Shown: positions 1 to 8,702, numbered from the stretch's first letter. The stretch is 35,516 nt of DNA from Desulfobacterales bacterium CG23_combo_of_CG06-09_8_20_14_all_52_9 (GCA_002771315.1 PCSF01000212.1:13125-48640); one strand, 5' to 3'. The notes: generated by a model from the letters alone, not told the origin. Program-made: numbers and translations.

Positions 1-582
1 GAGTCGTTTCTCCAGAACCTCCTGATAGGTGATCCGCTGGATGAAGCGGGCGTCCTTGTGGGTGGCTGGATCCGCATCATACAGGCCGTCCACCTTGGTG
101 GCCTTCAGCAGCACCTCGGCATGGATTTCCTTGGCCCTCAGCACCGCCGCGGTATCCGTAGTAAAATAAGGGTTTCCGGTACCGGCGGCAAAAATAACCG
201 CCCTTCCTTTTTCCATGTGGCGTATGGCCCGTCGCAAGATGAAGGGCTCGGCCACTTCCGGTATGGAGATGGCTGTCTGGACTCGCGTTTGAATCCCCCG
301 CTTTTCCAGAGAGTCCTGGAGGGCGAGGCTGTTGATGACCGTGGCCAGCATGCCCATTTTGTCCGCCGATACCCGATCCATGCCATGGGCGCTTGCGACG
401 TTGCCCCTTAAAAAATTTCCACCCCCCACAACCAGAGCGATTTCCACTCCCAAATCGAAGATGGAACGCACTTCGTCGGCCACGTAGGTCAGCATTTCCG
501 GGCTGATCCCGAACCCCTGCTCTCCCATCAAAGCCCCGCCGCTCAGCTTGAGCACGAGGCGTTTATAGTGCGGCATCGCCAT
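1..582 (-). CDS. pyrH: UMP kinase (partial, 3' end outside window)
   Basis: UMP kinase phosphorylates UMP to UDP in cytosolic pyrimidine nucleotide synthesis. I translated the minus strand from an ATG at 582; it stays open for 194 codons to the window edge. It shows the amino-acid-kinase fold signatures of PyrH: KLSGGAL near the start, VVGGGNFLRG around residues 51-60, DKMGMLATVINSLALQD, and the nucleotide-binding AAGTGNPYFTTDTAA, followed by KATKVDGLYDADP. A second ATG lies two codons downstream (576). The start is 4 nt after the tsf stop and a GGGAG-type ribosome site lies inside the end of tsf, so it is co-translated with tsf in the usual rpsB-tsf-pyrH order. The family is about 235-245 residues, so roughly 45 C-terminal residues are missing. 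Confidence 0.96.
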   Translation of the reverse strand, partial: MAMPHYKRLVLKLSGGALMGEQGFGISPEMLTYVADEVRSIFDLGVEIALVVGGGNFLRGNVASAHGMDRVSADKMGMLATVINSLALQDSLEKRGIQTRVQTAISIPEVAEPFILRRAIRHMEKGRAVIFAAGTGNPYFTTDTAAVLRAKEIHAEVLLKATKVDGLYDADPATHKDARFIQRITYQEVLEKRL

Positions 583-586
583 CGAC

Positions 587-1186
587 TTATTCTTCTCCCA
601 ACTGGTACCGGACGTATCTTTTGACGGTGATACTTTCCCCGATTTTTCCGATCAGTTCATTGAGGACATCCGATATGGTCAGGTTCGGGTCCCGCACATA
701 AGGTTGAGTCAACAGACAATTGTCCTTGAAGAATTTGTTGAGTTTCCCTTCGGCGATCTTTTCCGCCACCTGGGCCGGTTTTCCCAGTTGGGCCGCCTGA
801 GCTTTATAGATTTCCTTTTCTTTGGCGACAATCTCCTCGGGGACTTCCTCAGGCCGGATGCTCACCGGATTGGTGGCAGCGATGTGCATGGCGATGTTCT
901 TGGCAAATTCCTGGAACGAGTCGTTTTTGGCCACGAAATCGGTTTCACAGTTGACCTCCACCATGACGCCGATCTTCCCGCCCATGTGAATATAGGAATA
1001 AACCACACCGGCCGACGTCGCCCTCCCGGACCGCTTCTGGGCCGTAGCCAGCCCTTTCTTCCGTAAAAACTCGATGGCTTTTTTCTGGTCACCCCCGGTT
1101 TGACTGAGGGCTTCCTTGCAATCCATCATTCCTGCACCGGTCATCTCCCGGAGTTCCTTGACCATTGTCGCGCTGATGGTTGACAT
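587..1186 (-). CDS. tsf: Translation elongation factor Ts
   Basis: EF-Ts is the guanine nucleotide exchange factor for EF-Tu. The 199-residue product begins with the N-terminal UBA-like module (VKELREMTGAGMMDCKEAL, residues 9-27) and carries the EF-Tu-contacting TDFVAKN motif around residues 82-88, the diagnostic signature of the family. It is the short form (about 200 residues) common in many bacteria, lacking the extra dimerisation subdomain of the 283-residue E. coli protein. An AGGAG ribosome site lies within the last codons of rpsB, and only 2 nt separate the two genes, so translation is probably coupled. It is followed by pyrH. Confidence 0.97.
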   Translation of the reverse strand: MSTISATMVKELREMTGAGMMDCKEALSQTGGDQKKAIEFLRKKGLATAQKRSGRATSAGVVYSYIHMGGKIGVMVEVNCETDFVAKNDSFQEFAKNIAMHIAATNPVSIRPEEVPEEIVAKEKEIYKAQAAQLGKPAQVAEKIAEGKLNKFFKDNCLLTQPYVRDPNLTISDVLNELIGKIGESITVKRYVRYQLGEE

Positions 1187-1188
1187 GA

Positions 1189-2088
1189 CTATTCTCCTGT
1201 TTCGTATGATTCTTCGCTTTTCTGGTTTTCATCTCCTTCCGGATCCGCGATGGGCTTGCCGGTGGTACGCTTGATGATCTCGATCACCGGCCCGTCGGTT
1301 CCGTTGGAGATGACCTTCCGTTCACCGGGCTTCAAATCCACGGCTGCCGGTATTTCCGGTTTTTCTATATCGGCTTTGTCCACCTGGGCCTGAGCCTTTT
1401 CCTGGTGTTTGGCCCTACCCTCGATGCAGGCATCGGCGATACGGGAAGTGATCAGTCGGATGGCCCGAATGGCATCGTCGTTTCCGGGAATAATATAATC
1501 GACTTCATCCGGGTCGCAGTTGGTATCGACGACGGCAACGATGGGGATTCCCAGGCGCCTCCCTTCCCTCACGGCAATGGCCTCGTTCTTCGTGTCCACG
1601 ATAAAAATGGCGCCGGGAAGGGTGGTCATTTTCTGGATCCCCCCCAGGTTGCTGTCCAATTTCACTCGTTCCTTCTCAAGCTTCAACCGCTCTTTTTTGG
1701 GGAACAGGTTGATGGATCCGTCGTTGATGATGGTGTTCAGGTGGTTGAGACGCTCAATGCCTTGTTTGATGGTTTGAAAGTTCGTGAGCATCCCCCCAAG
1801 CCACCGGTTATGCACATAGAACATTTCACACCGGTTGGCCTCTTCGTAGATGGCCTCCCGCGATTGTTTCTTGGTCCCCACAAAAAGCACGGAGCGGCCC
1901 TCGGAAACGGTGTCCACCACGAAATCATAGGCGGGCTTGAACATGTGAACGGTTTTTTGGAGATCGATAATGTAGATGCCGTTTCTGGAACCGAAAATAT
2001 ACGGCTTCATCTTGGGGTTCCACCGTTTGGTCTGATGACCGAAATGGACCCCCGCTTCCAAGAGTTCCTTCATCGTTACGTACGCCAT
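1189..2088 (-). CDS. rpsB: 30S ribosomal protein S2
   Basis: S2 is a primary component of the small ribosomal subunit near the S1 site. I placed the start at the ATG at 2088 (MAYVTMKELLEAGVHFGHQ), which has an AAGGAG site 8-9 nt upstream; the open frame continues upstream, but that part translates the leader and looks non-coding. Family motifs include GVHFGHQTKRWNPKM and the WLGGMLTNFQT segment. The product is 299 residues, against about 241 in E. coli: the excess is a charged C-terminal tail after residue 230 or so, containing a Lys/Glu-rich stretch and ending in an acidic segment. It is the first gene of rpsB-tsf-pyrH, with its own promoter and a structured leader. Confidence 0.96.
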   Translation of the reverse strand: MAYVTMKELLEAGVHFGHQTKRWNPKMKPYIFGSRNGIYIIDLQKTVHMFKPAYDFVVDTVSEGRSVLFVGTKKQSREAIYEEANRCEMFYVHNRWLGGMLTNFQTIKQGIERLNHLNTIINDGSINLFPKKERLKLEKERVKLDSNLGGIQKMTTLPGAIFIVDTKNEAIAVREGRRLGIPIVAVVDTNCDPDEVDYIIPGNDDAIRAIRLITSRIADACIEGRAKHQEKAQAQVDKADIEKPEIPAAVDLKPGERKVISNGTDGPVIEIIKRTTGKPIADPEGDENQKSEESYETGE

Positions 2089-2121
2089 GAGTTTCTCCTT
2101 TTCGCTTTGGTTTTTCCTTCG

Positions 2122-2182
2122 CCGGTATCCACCCCACCTCCCACTTCCCCTATGGGAAGCACCCGGAGAGCAGGTCCACCGG
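2122..2182 (-). promoter_or_regulatory. Structured leader of rpsB (candidate S2 autoregulatory RNA)
   Basis: The rpsB 5' untranslated region is GC-rich and self-complementary. A 6-bp stem (CTTCCC at 2144-2149 with GGGAAG at 2154-2159) is flanked by a second helix (plus-strand CTCCC 2138-2142 with GAGAG 2166-2170, one wobble pair) and an outer CCGGT/ACCGG pairing (2122-2126 with 2178-2182). The structure ends about 33 nt before the start codon. S2 represses its own operon through leader RNA in several bacteria; that this leader does so is inference. Confidence 0.45.
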
Positions 2183-2203
2183 CGTGTGTACTTAAAGCAG
2201 ATA

Positions 2204-2232
2204 CATATAATAAAGCATCGCTTTTTTTGCAA
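2204..2232 (-). promoter_or_regulatory. Sigma-70-type promoter of rpsB-tsf-pyrH
   Basis: On the minus strand TTGCAA (2227-2232) is separated by exactly 17 bp from TATATG (2204-2209), in an AT-rich stretch just after the prmC stop. Transcription would start near 2197 and give a leader of roughly 110 nt containing the hairpins described for rpsB. Confidence 0.6.
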
Positions 2233-2257
2233 TAAATTTTTTGTATTGTTTTTTTCT

Positions 2258-3154
2258 TTACCTCTTTTTTAAAAAAACGATCCGGTCCCATCCGCTGTAG
2301 TCGCTGATAAAAATCGGGTCATTGTAATTCCCGCTTTCTTTGGCAAAAGTTTCCACATCGGTTCTCTGATCGAATCCGATTTCCACGAGCAATACACCGC
2401 CGGGCTTCAGGAAGGCATGCGCCTGAAGAAGGATGAGACGAACCGCCTCCAGGCCGTCGGCGCCCCCGTCGAGGGCGCGCCGAGGTTCATAACCGATCTC
2501 CGGTTGCAGTTTTACGATGACCGCTGAGCGCACATAGGGCGGGTTGGAAACGATCGCATCGAACGCTTCTCCGGTTTCTTTGAACGGCAAAAACCAGTCT
2601 CCGCAGAGCAACTGGATCCGATCTTTAACCCCTTGATTTTCTGCGTTTTGCCGGGCCATCCGAAGCGTCGGCAATGAAATGTCGGATGCAAAAACACTGG
2701 CTTTGTGCGTATGCACGGCCAGGGCGATGGCAATGGCGCCGCTACCAGTTCCCAGATCCAGGACACATGCCGCTTGACCGATCTCATCTCCTGGACCCGA
2801 GAGCCATTTCAAGGCGGCATCCACCAGATGTTCTGTCTCGGGTCTGGGAATCAGCACATCCCGGCTGACAGAAAATTTAATCCCATAAAACTCTTTGGAT
2901 CCGACGATGTAAGCTGCCGGCTCTCCGCCTGCCCTTCTTGAAACGGCCTCCTTGAACCGCGCTAGTTCATCGGCGGTCACCGGCTGGTCATAGTGCACGT
3001 AAAGATCGATCCGCTCCAATCCCAGTATGTGGGATAGAAGGATTTCAGCGGAAGCCCTCGGGCTTTCGATGCAGCCATCCTTAAAGAAAGCGCTCGTCCG
3101 ATTTAGGAGCTCGAGCACCGTTAAGGTTGCGGTATTCGATGGGTTCTCGGCCAT
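2258..3154 (-). CDS. prmC: Peptide chain release factor N5-glutamine methyltransferase
   Basis: PrmC methylates the glutamine of the GGQ motif in RF1/RF2 using S-adenosylmethionine. The protein has the N-terminal helical domain (TVLELLNRTSAFF; ESPRASAEILL), the class I methyltransferase glycine motif VLDLGTGSGAIAIALA, and the diagnostic NPPYV catalytic motif (IVSNPPYVRSA). The start is uncertain: the frame is open to a TTG at 3268, with ATGs at 3211, 3178 and 3154. I chose 3154 because it places TVLELL at the usual distance and gives 298 residues, close to the normal 280-290; no start has a convincing ribosome site. It lies directly downstream of prfA, whose product is its substrate. Confidence 0.93.
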   Translation of the reverse strand: MAENPSNTATLTVLELLNRTSAFFKDGCIESPRASAEILLSHILGLERIDLYVHYDQPVTADELARFKEAVSRRAGGEPAAYIVGSKEFYGIKFSVSRDVLIPRPETEHLVDAALKWLSGPGDEIGQAACVLDLGTGSGAIAIALAVHTHKASVFASDISLPTLRMARQNAENQGVKDRIQLLCGDWFLPFKETGEAFDAIVSNPPYVRSAVIVKLQPEIGYEPRRALDGGADGLEAVRLILLQAHAFLKPGGVLLVEIGFDQRTDVETFAKESGNYNDPIFISDYSGWDRIVFLKKR

Positions 3155-3298
3155 GATTGAGTATTTTGGGGAAATCATCGGATGTCGGTGCGGAGATTGT
3201 GGACCGCGCATTCCCGCCACAACGAAACGGAAAATACGCTTTCTTTTGGAGTTGAAACGTCGGAGCAAGGAGCGGATCCCTCGGAATCCGTAACCCTC

Positions 3299-4399
3299 TT
3301 AATCCATGGAAGCTTCGACCCCTTGAACCCTCGACCCCTTTTCTCCCTTCAGGGCCTGGGCCTGATAGAAGGTCATCACTTCTTCGATCAAATGATCGAC
3401 TCCCCCTTGTAGGATGCTCTCCAGTCTATAAAGGGTCAATCCGATCCGATGGTCCGTTACCCGCCCCTGAGGGAAATTATAAGTCCGGATCCGTTCGCTG
3501 CGGTCGCCGCTTCCGACCTGACTCTTCCGCTCTTCGGAAATCTTTTCGCTTTGTTCCCGGATCATCTGATCCAGGAGTCGTGCCCTGAGGACTTTCAAAG
3601 CCTTGTTCTTGTTTTTCAGTTGGGATTTTTCATCCTGGCAGATGACCACCAATCCCGTAGGAAGATGCGTGATCCGCACCGCCGAATCGGTGGTGTTCAC
3701 CGACTGCCCCCCGGGGCCGCCGGAACGATAAACGTCCACCCGGAGGTCGTTTGGATCAATGGTTACTTCCACCTCTTCGGCTTCGGGAAGAACGGCGACG
3801 GTCACGGCGGATGTATGAATCCGGCCTTGGGCCTCTGTTTCAGGAACTCGTTGGACCCGGTGTGTGCCGCTTTCGAATTTCAATCGGCTGTAGGCCCCTC
3901 TTCCCTGGATCAGGGAGATGACTTCTTTCAGACCCCCGGTGCCGGTAGGATGATGGCTCAGCACTTCGACTTTCCAACCCTGATTTTCAGCGTACCGGCT
4001 ATACATCCGAAACAGATCCCCCGCAAAAAGCGCCGCCTCTTCACCGCCAGTCCCGGCTCGGATTTCCATGATAACATTCTTTTCGTCGTTGGCGTCTTTC
4101 GGGATCAACAGATGTTTGAGCCGGCTCTCAAGGTTCGCCTTACGGGTATTCAGCCTTTCAATATCGTCCCTGGCGAGTTCCCGGATCTCCGGATCGTTTT
4201 CATTCAGCAGGCCGGTGCTATTCTCGATGTCCTTGATCGTTTTATCGTATTCGCGGTAGAGGGTGACGATCTTATTCAGTTCCGCGTGCTCCCGGACATA
4301 ATTCTGGTATTGCTCCCGGTCGCGGACGACGACCGGATCGCTCATCTGTTTCTCGATAGCTAAAAAACGTTCTTCAACCCCTTGGAGCTTTTTTAACAT
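3299..4399 (-). CDS. prfA: Peptide chain release factor 1
   Basis: RF1 recognises UAA and UAG stop codons and triggers peptide release. The 366-residue protein has the GGQ catalytic loop (SGGPGGQSVNTTDSAVRI) and the RF1-type C-terminal segment QVGSGDRSERIRTYNFPQGR followed by VTDHRIGLT, which separates it from RF2. Its length matches the family (360 in E. coli), and no programmed frameshift site is expected or seen. An AAGGA ribosome site lies just upstream of the ATG. It sits between rpmE and prmC in the classical rho-rpmE-prfA-prmC order. The last 15 residues (KGEKGSRVQGVEASMD) are a poorly conserved tail. Confidence 0.97.
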   Translation of the reverse strand: MLKKLQGVEERFLAIEKQMSDPVVVRDREQYQNYVREHAELNKIVTLYREYDKTIKDIENSTGLLNENDPEIRELARDDIERLNTRKANLESRLKHLLIPKDANDEKNVIMEIRAGTGGEEAALFAGDLFRMYSRYAENQGWKVEVLSHHPTGTGGLKEVISLIQGRGAYSRLKFESGTHRVQRVPETEAQGRIHTSAVTVAVLPEAEEVEVTIDPNDLRVDVYRSGGPGGQSVNTTDSAVRITHLPTGLVVICQDEKSQLKNKNKALKVLRARLLDQMIREQSEKISEERKSQVGSGDRSERIRTYNFPQGRVTDHRIGLTLYRLESILQGGVDHLIEEVMTFYQAQALKGEKGSRVQGVEASMD

Positions 4400-4468
4400 G
4401 ATTCCTTGATGGGTCGACCTTCAGAGGCTTGATGTGGTCCTGGGAAATAAAAAGGTGAAAAAAATCTG

Positions 4469-4690
4469 TCAGGCTTGTTTCTGCAATTCCTTGAATTTCG
4501 CGTATTTTTTTTTGAACCGCTCGATCCGACCGGCGGAATCTACCAGCTTCTGCTTCCCGGTGAAAAAAGGGTGGCACTTAGAACAGATTTCCACACGAAT
4601 TTCCGACTTGGTGGAGCCGATCTCAAATGTGTTTCCACAAGCGCAAGTCACTTTTGTTTTGAAATATTGGGGATGAATACCCTCTTTCAT
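4469..4690 (-). CDS. rpmE: 50S ribosomal protein L31, zinc-binding type
   Basis: This is the 73-residue L31 of the large ribosomal subunit. It begins MKEGIHPQY, and its four cysteines at residues 16, 18, 36 and 39 (CAC and CSKC) form the zinc-binding set of the type A (C+) form, as opposed to the zinc-independent paralog made under zinc limitation. The segment HPFFTGKQKLVDSAGRIERF is highly characteristic. The gene follows rho after 27 nt, with an AAGGAAGG ribosome site, and precedes prfA. Confidence 0.97.
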   Translation of the reverse strand: MKEGIHPQYFKTKVTCACGNTFEIGSTKSEIRVEICSKCHPFFTGKQKLVDSAGRIERFKKKYAKFKELQKQA

Positions 4691-4717
4691 CTCTTTTATA
4701 CCTTCCTTTTTTAAGAA

Positions 4718-5965
4718 TTACGAATTCATGGCAGCCATAAGGATTTTATTATTGTCCGTTCCGCGCATTTTTTCAAGCAAAAATTCAAGAGCGTCGACCG
4801 GATTGAGGGAGGAAAGAAGCTTCCGGAGTATCCAGACCCGGTTCAACGTCCCGGAATCCAGGAGGAGTTCCTCTTTGCGGGTCCCGGATCTGTTGATGTC
4901 GATGGCGGGGAAAATCCGCCGATCCGAGATCCGTCGATCCAGCTGCAACTCCAGGTTTCCGGTCCCCTTGAACTCTTCAAAGATCACTTCGTCCATGCGA
5001 CTGCCGGTGTCGATGAGAGCCGTGGCGATGATGGTGAGGCTCCCACCTTCCTCGATGTTTCTCGCCGCTCCGAAGAACCGCTTCGGTCTTTGGAGGGCCT
5101 TGGAATCCACACCGCCGGAGAGAATCTTACCGGAAGGCGGCACCACCGAGTTGTACGCCCGCGCCAAGCGGGTGATGCTGTCCAAAAGGATCACCACATC
5201 CTTTTTGTGCTCCACCAGCCGTTTGGCTTTCTCGATCACCATCTCCGCCACCTGAACATGCCGTTCCGCAGGTTCGTCGAAGGTGGAACTGATGACCTCG
5301 CCGTCCACGGAACGCTGCATGTCGGTCACTTCTTCCGGCCGCTCGTCAATGAGCAACACGATCAAAAAAATATTTTTATGGTTGCTGGTAATGCTGTTGG
5401 CGATGTTTTGCAGGAGCATGGTTTTTCCGGACCTAGGGGGCGAGACAATGAGCCCGCGCTGACCGAAGCCGATGGGTGTCAACAGGTCCATGATCCGCAT
5501 GGAGTAATTCTCGGCATCCATCTCCAGATTGATCTTCCGGTTGGGATAGAGGGGTGTAAGATTGTCAAACAGGATCTTTTCTCGGGTTGCCTCCGGATCC
5601 TCGAAATTAATGGACTCCACCTTGAGGAGGGCGAAGTAGCGTTCCGATTCCTTGGGCTGCCGGATCTGTCCGGATACCGTATCCCCGGTCCTCAAGTTGA
5701 ACCTGCGGATCTGGGAAGGGGAGACGTAAATATCATCCGGTCCCGGCAGGTAATTGGAATCGGGAGCCCGTAAAAAGCCGAACCCGTCCGGCAGAATCTC
5801 GAGGGTCCCTTCACCATAAATCGATCCGTTCTTCTCCACCTGCGCCTGAACCAGGCCGAAAATCAGCTCATGTTTACGCATTCCCCCTACGCCTGGAATG
5901 TTGTATTCCTTGGCTAACTGTGCCAATTCGCTGATTTTTTTGTCTTTTAGCTCCGAAATGTTCAT
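4718..5965 (-). CDS. rho: Transcription termination factor Rho
   Basis: Rho is the hexameric RNA helicase that ends transcription. The 415-residue protein has the N-terminal SAP-like region (ISELKDKKISELAQLAKEY), the cold-shock-like primary RNA-binding fold (GFGFLRAPDSNYLPGPDDIYVS), the Walker A loop GLIVSPPRSGKTMLLQ and a Walker B region (VVILLDSITRLARAYN). Its length matches E. coli Rho (419). The frame extends five codons upstream to a GTG (5980), but the ATG at 5965 has a GAGG ribosome site within those codons and gives the standard MNISELK start. It is the first gene of rho-rpmE-prfA-prmC. Confidence 0.97.
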   Translation of the reverse strand: MNISELKDKKISELAQLAKEYNIPGVGGMRKHELIFGLVQAQVEKNGSIYGEGTLEILPDGFGFLRAPDSNYLPGPDDIYVSPSQIRRFNLRTGDTVSGQIRQPKESERYFALLKVESINFEDPEATREKILFDNLTPLYPNRKINLEMDAENYSMRIMDLLTPIGFGQRGLIVSPPRSGKTMLLQNIANSITSNHKNIFLIVLLIDERPEEVTDMQRSVDGEVISSTFDEPAERHVQVAEMVIEKAKRLVEHKKDVVILLDSITRLARAYNSVVPPSGKILSGGVDSKALQRPKRFFGAARNIEEGGSLTIIATALIDTGSRMDEVIFEEFKGTGNLELQLDRRISDRRIFPAIDINRSGTRKEELLLDSGTLNRVWILRKLLSSLNPVDALEFLLEKMRGTDNNKILMAAMNS

Positions 5966-6299
5966 ACGGCACGACCTCACTTATATCCTGTTTATCATGG
6001 GCCCCGGGTTACGGGCATTATCGTCTTAACGGATGCGATGCGGATCCGCGACTGAAGGCCCCTGTTTCAATCAAAGGCAATCTCTGAATAAGGCCATGGA
6101 CGCGGCGATACCGAATATCCTGCCGAAAAAATGGCTTTCTTGGCTAAAACGAATGGAACAGATTCCATTGCAGCATAGACTGAGGGGCTTTGTACTTTAT
6201 GATTGCCGAAAACCGAAGTTTTTTACCGAAAACGTTATTATTCAAAGGCGGGATTGTTGCCTTATCTTGGCCTTTTCATATCCGATGATTTCAGGCCTG
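5966..6299. other. Gene-poor gap between coaE and rho
   Basis: These 334 bp precede rho on the minus strand. An open frame on the plus strand (6033-6455) crosses the gap but overlaps coaE antisense, lacks a ribosome site and has no family character, so I do not call it. AT-rich stretches near 6190-6240 carry a short direct repeat (CCGAAAAC, twice). The length would suit a long rho leader, but I could not identify a convincing promoter, hairpin or riboswitch. Confidence 0.5.
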
Positions 6300-6971
6300 T
6301 CAAGTGATTTCGTTATCTTTGGAATATTTTTTATTCAAAATAAAAAAAATACGGTCCACCGAGCAATGGAGTTTCTTTATGCTCTCTGTATTGATAATTA
6401 CGAAATTGGATCGGTCAATCTTTCTTTCATCGGAAATCTGGGTCTTCAGGAGTAACCCGGCCTCTTTTTCAGATACGGCGTCTCTTTTCGACAATCGCTT
6501 TTTTTGAAGTCGCTCCCCGGCCATTACCAGGATCACGGCGTCAAAAGCATCTTCCATTTTGGATTCAAAAAGGAGGGGGACTTCCACAACCACAAAAGGG
6601 GCCTTATCGGAATCCATCCCTGAAACCTGGGTTTTTAAAAGATGACCGATTTCCGGATGGAGGATTTCTTCCAGAATGCGCCGGTCCGAATCGTCCCGGA
6701 CAACTTTCCGGCGAAGGGCTCTTCGGTTGAGGGTTCCATCCGGATTCATGACCTTTTGACCGAAGTGTTTGACGATCTTTATGAGGGCCGTCCCAGAGGG
6801 TGAAACGGCCTTGCGGGCCAAACCATCCAGGTCGATCACCGGGACGCCCAGACGTTCAAAGCGCCGACACACCATGGACTTGCCCGTACCCGCACTGCCG
6901 GTAACGGCCACCCGAAAAGGGTTGCCTCTGCCGTTTGGTTTTTGTAACTTGTTTTGGCGATTTCGATGCAC
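6300..6971 (-). CDS. coaE: Dephospho-CoA kinase
   Basis: CoaE catalyses the last step of coenzyme A synthesis, the ATP-dependent 3'-phosphorylation of dephospho-CoA. The 223-residue protein has the P-loop GSAGTGKS (residues 25-32), the CoaE-typical VIDLDGLARKAV (usual form is D-x-D-x-hydrophobic), LHPEIGHLL and the VVVEVPLLFES segment. The apparent start is a GTG at 6971; no Met precedes the P-loop, so an alternative downstream start is unlikely, and the ribosome site is weak. The C-terminus (FFILNKKYSKDNEIT) is Lys/Asn-rich. It is followed by the long gap before rho. Confidence 0.92.
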   Translation of the reverse strand: MHRNRQNKLQKPNGRGNPFRVAVTGSAGTGKSMVCRRFERLGVPVIDLDGLARKAVSPSGTALIKIVKHFGQKVMNPDGTLNRRALRRKVVRDDSDRRILEEILHPEIGHLLKTQVSGMDSDKAPFVVVEVPLLFESKMEDAFDAVILVMAGERLQKKRLSKRDAVSEKEAGLLLKTQISDERKIDRSNFVIINTESIKKLHCSVDRIFFILNKKYSKDNEIT

Positions 6972-7019
6972 TAATGTGCTTTCATCTGTTCAGGTTATAA
7001 TCCTTGACTCATTTAAATA

Positions 7020-7211
7020 TGACGAAATTGTAAAAAGCTATTTTTGCTCGCTTCGTGATCATTTTCGGGAGATACTCACGGCTTCTCTAAATTTCAAGAA
7101 CTCGGCGCAAGCGCCTCAAACAGCTTGAAATTATTAACGCTCAGCCGTTCGCATCTCTTTTTTACGAAAATGCTCCAATCTCGCTTGCAAAAGCTTTTTA
7201 CGAAGCCATCA
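7020..7211. repeat. Degenerate copy of dispersed palindromic repeat
   Basis: The right end (7193-7211, GCTTTTTACGAAGCCATCA) is the signature terminus of the repeat at 9513-9640; a 21-bp stretch starting at 7194 is identical to the one starting at 9623. The left end (7020-7038) is an imperfect inverted match, ending TTGTAAAAAGC. The interior is poorly conserved. It fills the space between the divergent coaE and CCA-transferase genes, so the open frame upstream of the CCA-transferase start is repeat, not protein. Confidence 0.55.
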
Positions 7212-7268
7212 AATATAAATATTCTACCAATGGCGAGGGCTTTCCCCCGATTGCCAAACGGGTTAAAT

Positions 7269-8702
7269 ATGAAAATTGAAGGTCTACAAATACCTTTCGA
7301 TGAAGCCTTGCTCCCGCAAACCGAAGGGGTCTATCTGGTGGGCGGTTCGATACGGGATTTACTCCTGGATCGTCATTCTATTGATTATGACATCGCCGTG
7401 TCCAAAAATCCAGATCTATTTGCGCGTCGACTTTCCAACCGGATCGGAGGACGGCTGGTAAGATTTGGAAAACCGGGCCAGGCCCTTTTCCGCATCGTAG
7501 GGCCCGAAATGGTATTTGACGTCACCGCCGTCAGAGGAACCTCCATCGAGGCAGATCTTCAGGAAAGAGATTTCACCATCAATGCCATGGCATATGCTCT
7601 GGATTCAAAAATTTTCATCGATCCTTTCAATGGAAGAGCCGATCTTGCCGCAAAGAAGCTGACGATCGTCTCTGAAAATGTCTTTGAAAAAGACCCGGTG
7701 CGGCTGGTACGCGCCTACCGGATTTGCGCCGTTTACGGTCTCCGGATGGACCCCGATACAGACTTCAAAATCCGGATGGAAAGCCATCGCATCCGGGAAT
7801 CCCCTCCGGAACGCATCACAGGAGAATTGATCAGGATTTTTAGCGCGTCAAACATTTCTGAAACCATATCCCAAATGGCGCGTTCGGAATTGCTTTTCCA
7901 CATCCTGCCCGAGCTGAAAGAGACAATTGGCTGCACCCAGAACCGGTATCATGCCTTCAATGTCTTTGAGCATACCTTCAAAGCCCTGTCTCACCTGGAA
8001 CGGCTCCAGGAGAATCTGGAAGCGTTTTTCCCCAAAGCAGCATCCCAAATCCGGAAAAGCTTACATGAGAAGTCCTTTACATTGTTGAAATGGGCCATGC
8101 TTCTGCACGATATCGGGAAGCCGGTTGTCAGATCCGCAGGGCCGGAAGGGAAGATCCATTTTGGGGGACATGAAAAAACCGGTGCTCAAATGGCTGCCGA
8201 TATCTGCCGGCGATTGCGGTTTTCAAATGCCGACACCCAGGACACGGTTTTTATCATCCGAAACCACGTCAGACCCCTTTTTCTGTTCCTTGCCTGCAAA
8301 AACCCCGGATTTTCCAGGAGGATCAAAATCCGTTTCTTTTTACGATGCGGCGACTATACACCGGCGCTTCTGCTGCATGCCGTGGCGGATATCCAAGGCA
8401 AAAGCGACGTCCCCGATCTGCGAAACGAGGCATTCCTTTCCTTTGCCCGGGACCTGGTTTGGGAATATTTTGAGGATTATCTGGAAATAAAAAGACAGGT
8501 TCCCCTTATTACCGGTTTCGATCTCATACGGGAATTCGATCTGGCGCCGTCCCCGATCATGAAAAAAATCCTGGGAAGAATCCGGGAGGCCCAGTTGTCC
8601 AAAGAGATCCTAGACAGGGCCTCAGCCGTGCGCCTGGCCCGTGATATGATCGGGAAACGAAATCCGACTGCCGAATCCGCTGAAGGAACACTCCGCGGAT
8701 GA
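7269..8702 (+). CDS. CCA-adding enzyme / poly(A) polymerase family protein with HD domain
   Basis: This is a class II nucleotidyltransferase that adds CCA (or part of it) to tRNA 3' ends, or A tails to RNA. The 477-residue protein has the VGGSIRDLLL loop (residues 24-33) with the metal-binding pair D39-x-D41, the RDFTINAMAY motif, the nucleotide-selecting neck (DPVRLVRAYRICA) and ERITGELIRI. A C-terminal HD phosphohydrolase-like domain follows (LLHDIGKP, H280-D281). The frame is open to 7125, but the extra residues translate the upstream repeat; the ATG at 7269 gives a normal start. Whether it adds the full CCA, only CC or A, or poly(A) cannot be told from sequence, so no symbol is given. Confidence 0.9.
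   Translation: MKIEGLQIPFDEALLPQTEGVYLVGGSIRDLLLDRHSIDYDIAVSKNPDLFARRLSNRIGGRLVRFGKPGQALFRIVGPEMVFDVTAVRGTSIEADLQERDFTINAMAYALDSKIFIDPFNGRADLAAKKLTIVSENVFEKDPVRLVRAYRICAVYGLRMDPDTDFKIRMESHRIRESPPERITGELIRIFSASNISETISQMARSELLFHILPELKETIGCTQNRYHAFNVFEHTFKALSHLERLQENLEAFFPKAASQIRKSLHEKSFTLLKWAMLLHDIGKPVVRSAGPEGKIHFGGHEKTGAQMAADICRRLRFSNADTQDTVFIIRNHVRPLFLFLACKNPGFSRRIKIRFFLRCGDYTPALLLHAVADIQGKSDVPDLRNEAFLSFARDLVWEYFEDYLEIKRQVPLITGFDLIREFDLAPSPIMKKILGRIREAQLSKEILDRASAVRLARDMIGKRNPTAESAEGTLRG

Noticed and set aside
1405..2235. 276-codon plus-strand frame opposite rpsB
   Set aside because: Antisense shadow of a conserved ribosomal protein gene; its codon pattern follows the real gene.
3449..4363. 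304-codon plus-strand frame opposite prfA
   Set aside because: Antisense shadow of release factor 1, no ribosome site, no family resemblance.
6033..6455. 140-codon plus-strand open frame in the gap before rho
   Set aside because: It overlaps coaE antisense by over 150 bp, has no ribosome site and no recognisable domain; composition looks like non-coding AT-rich sequence.
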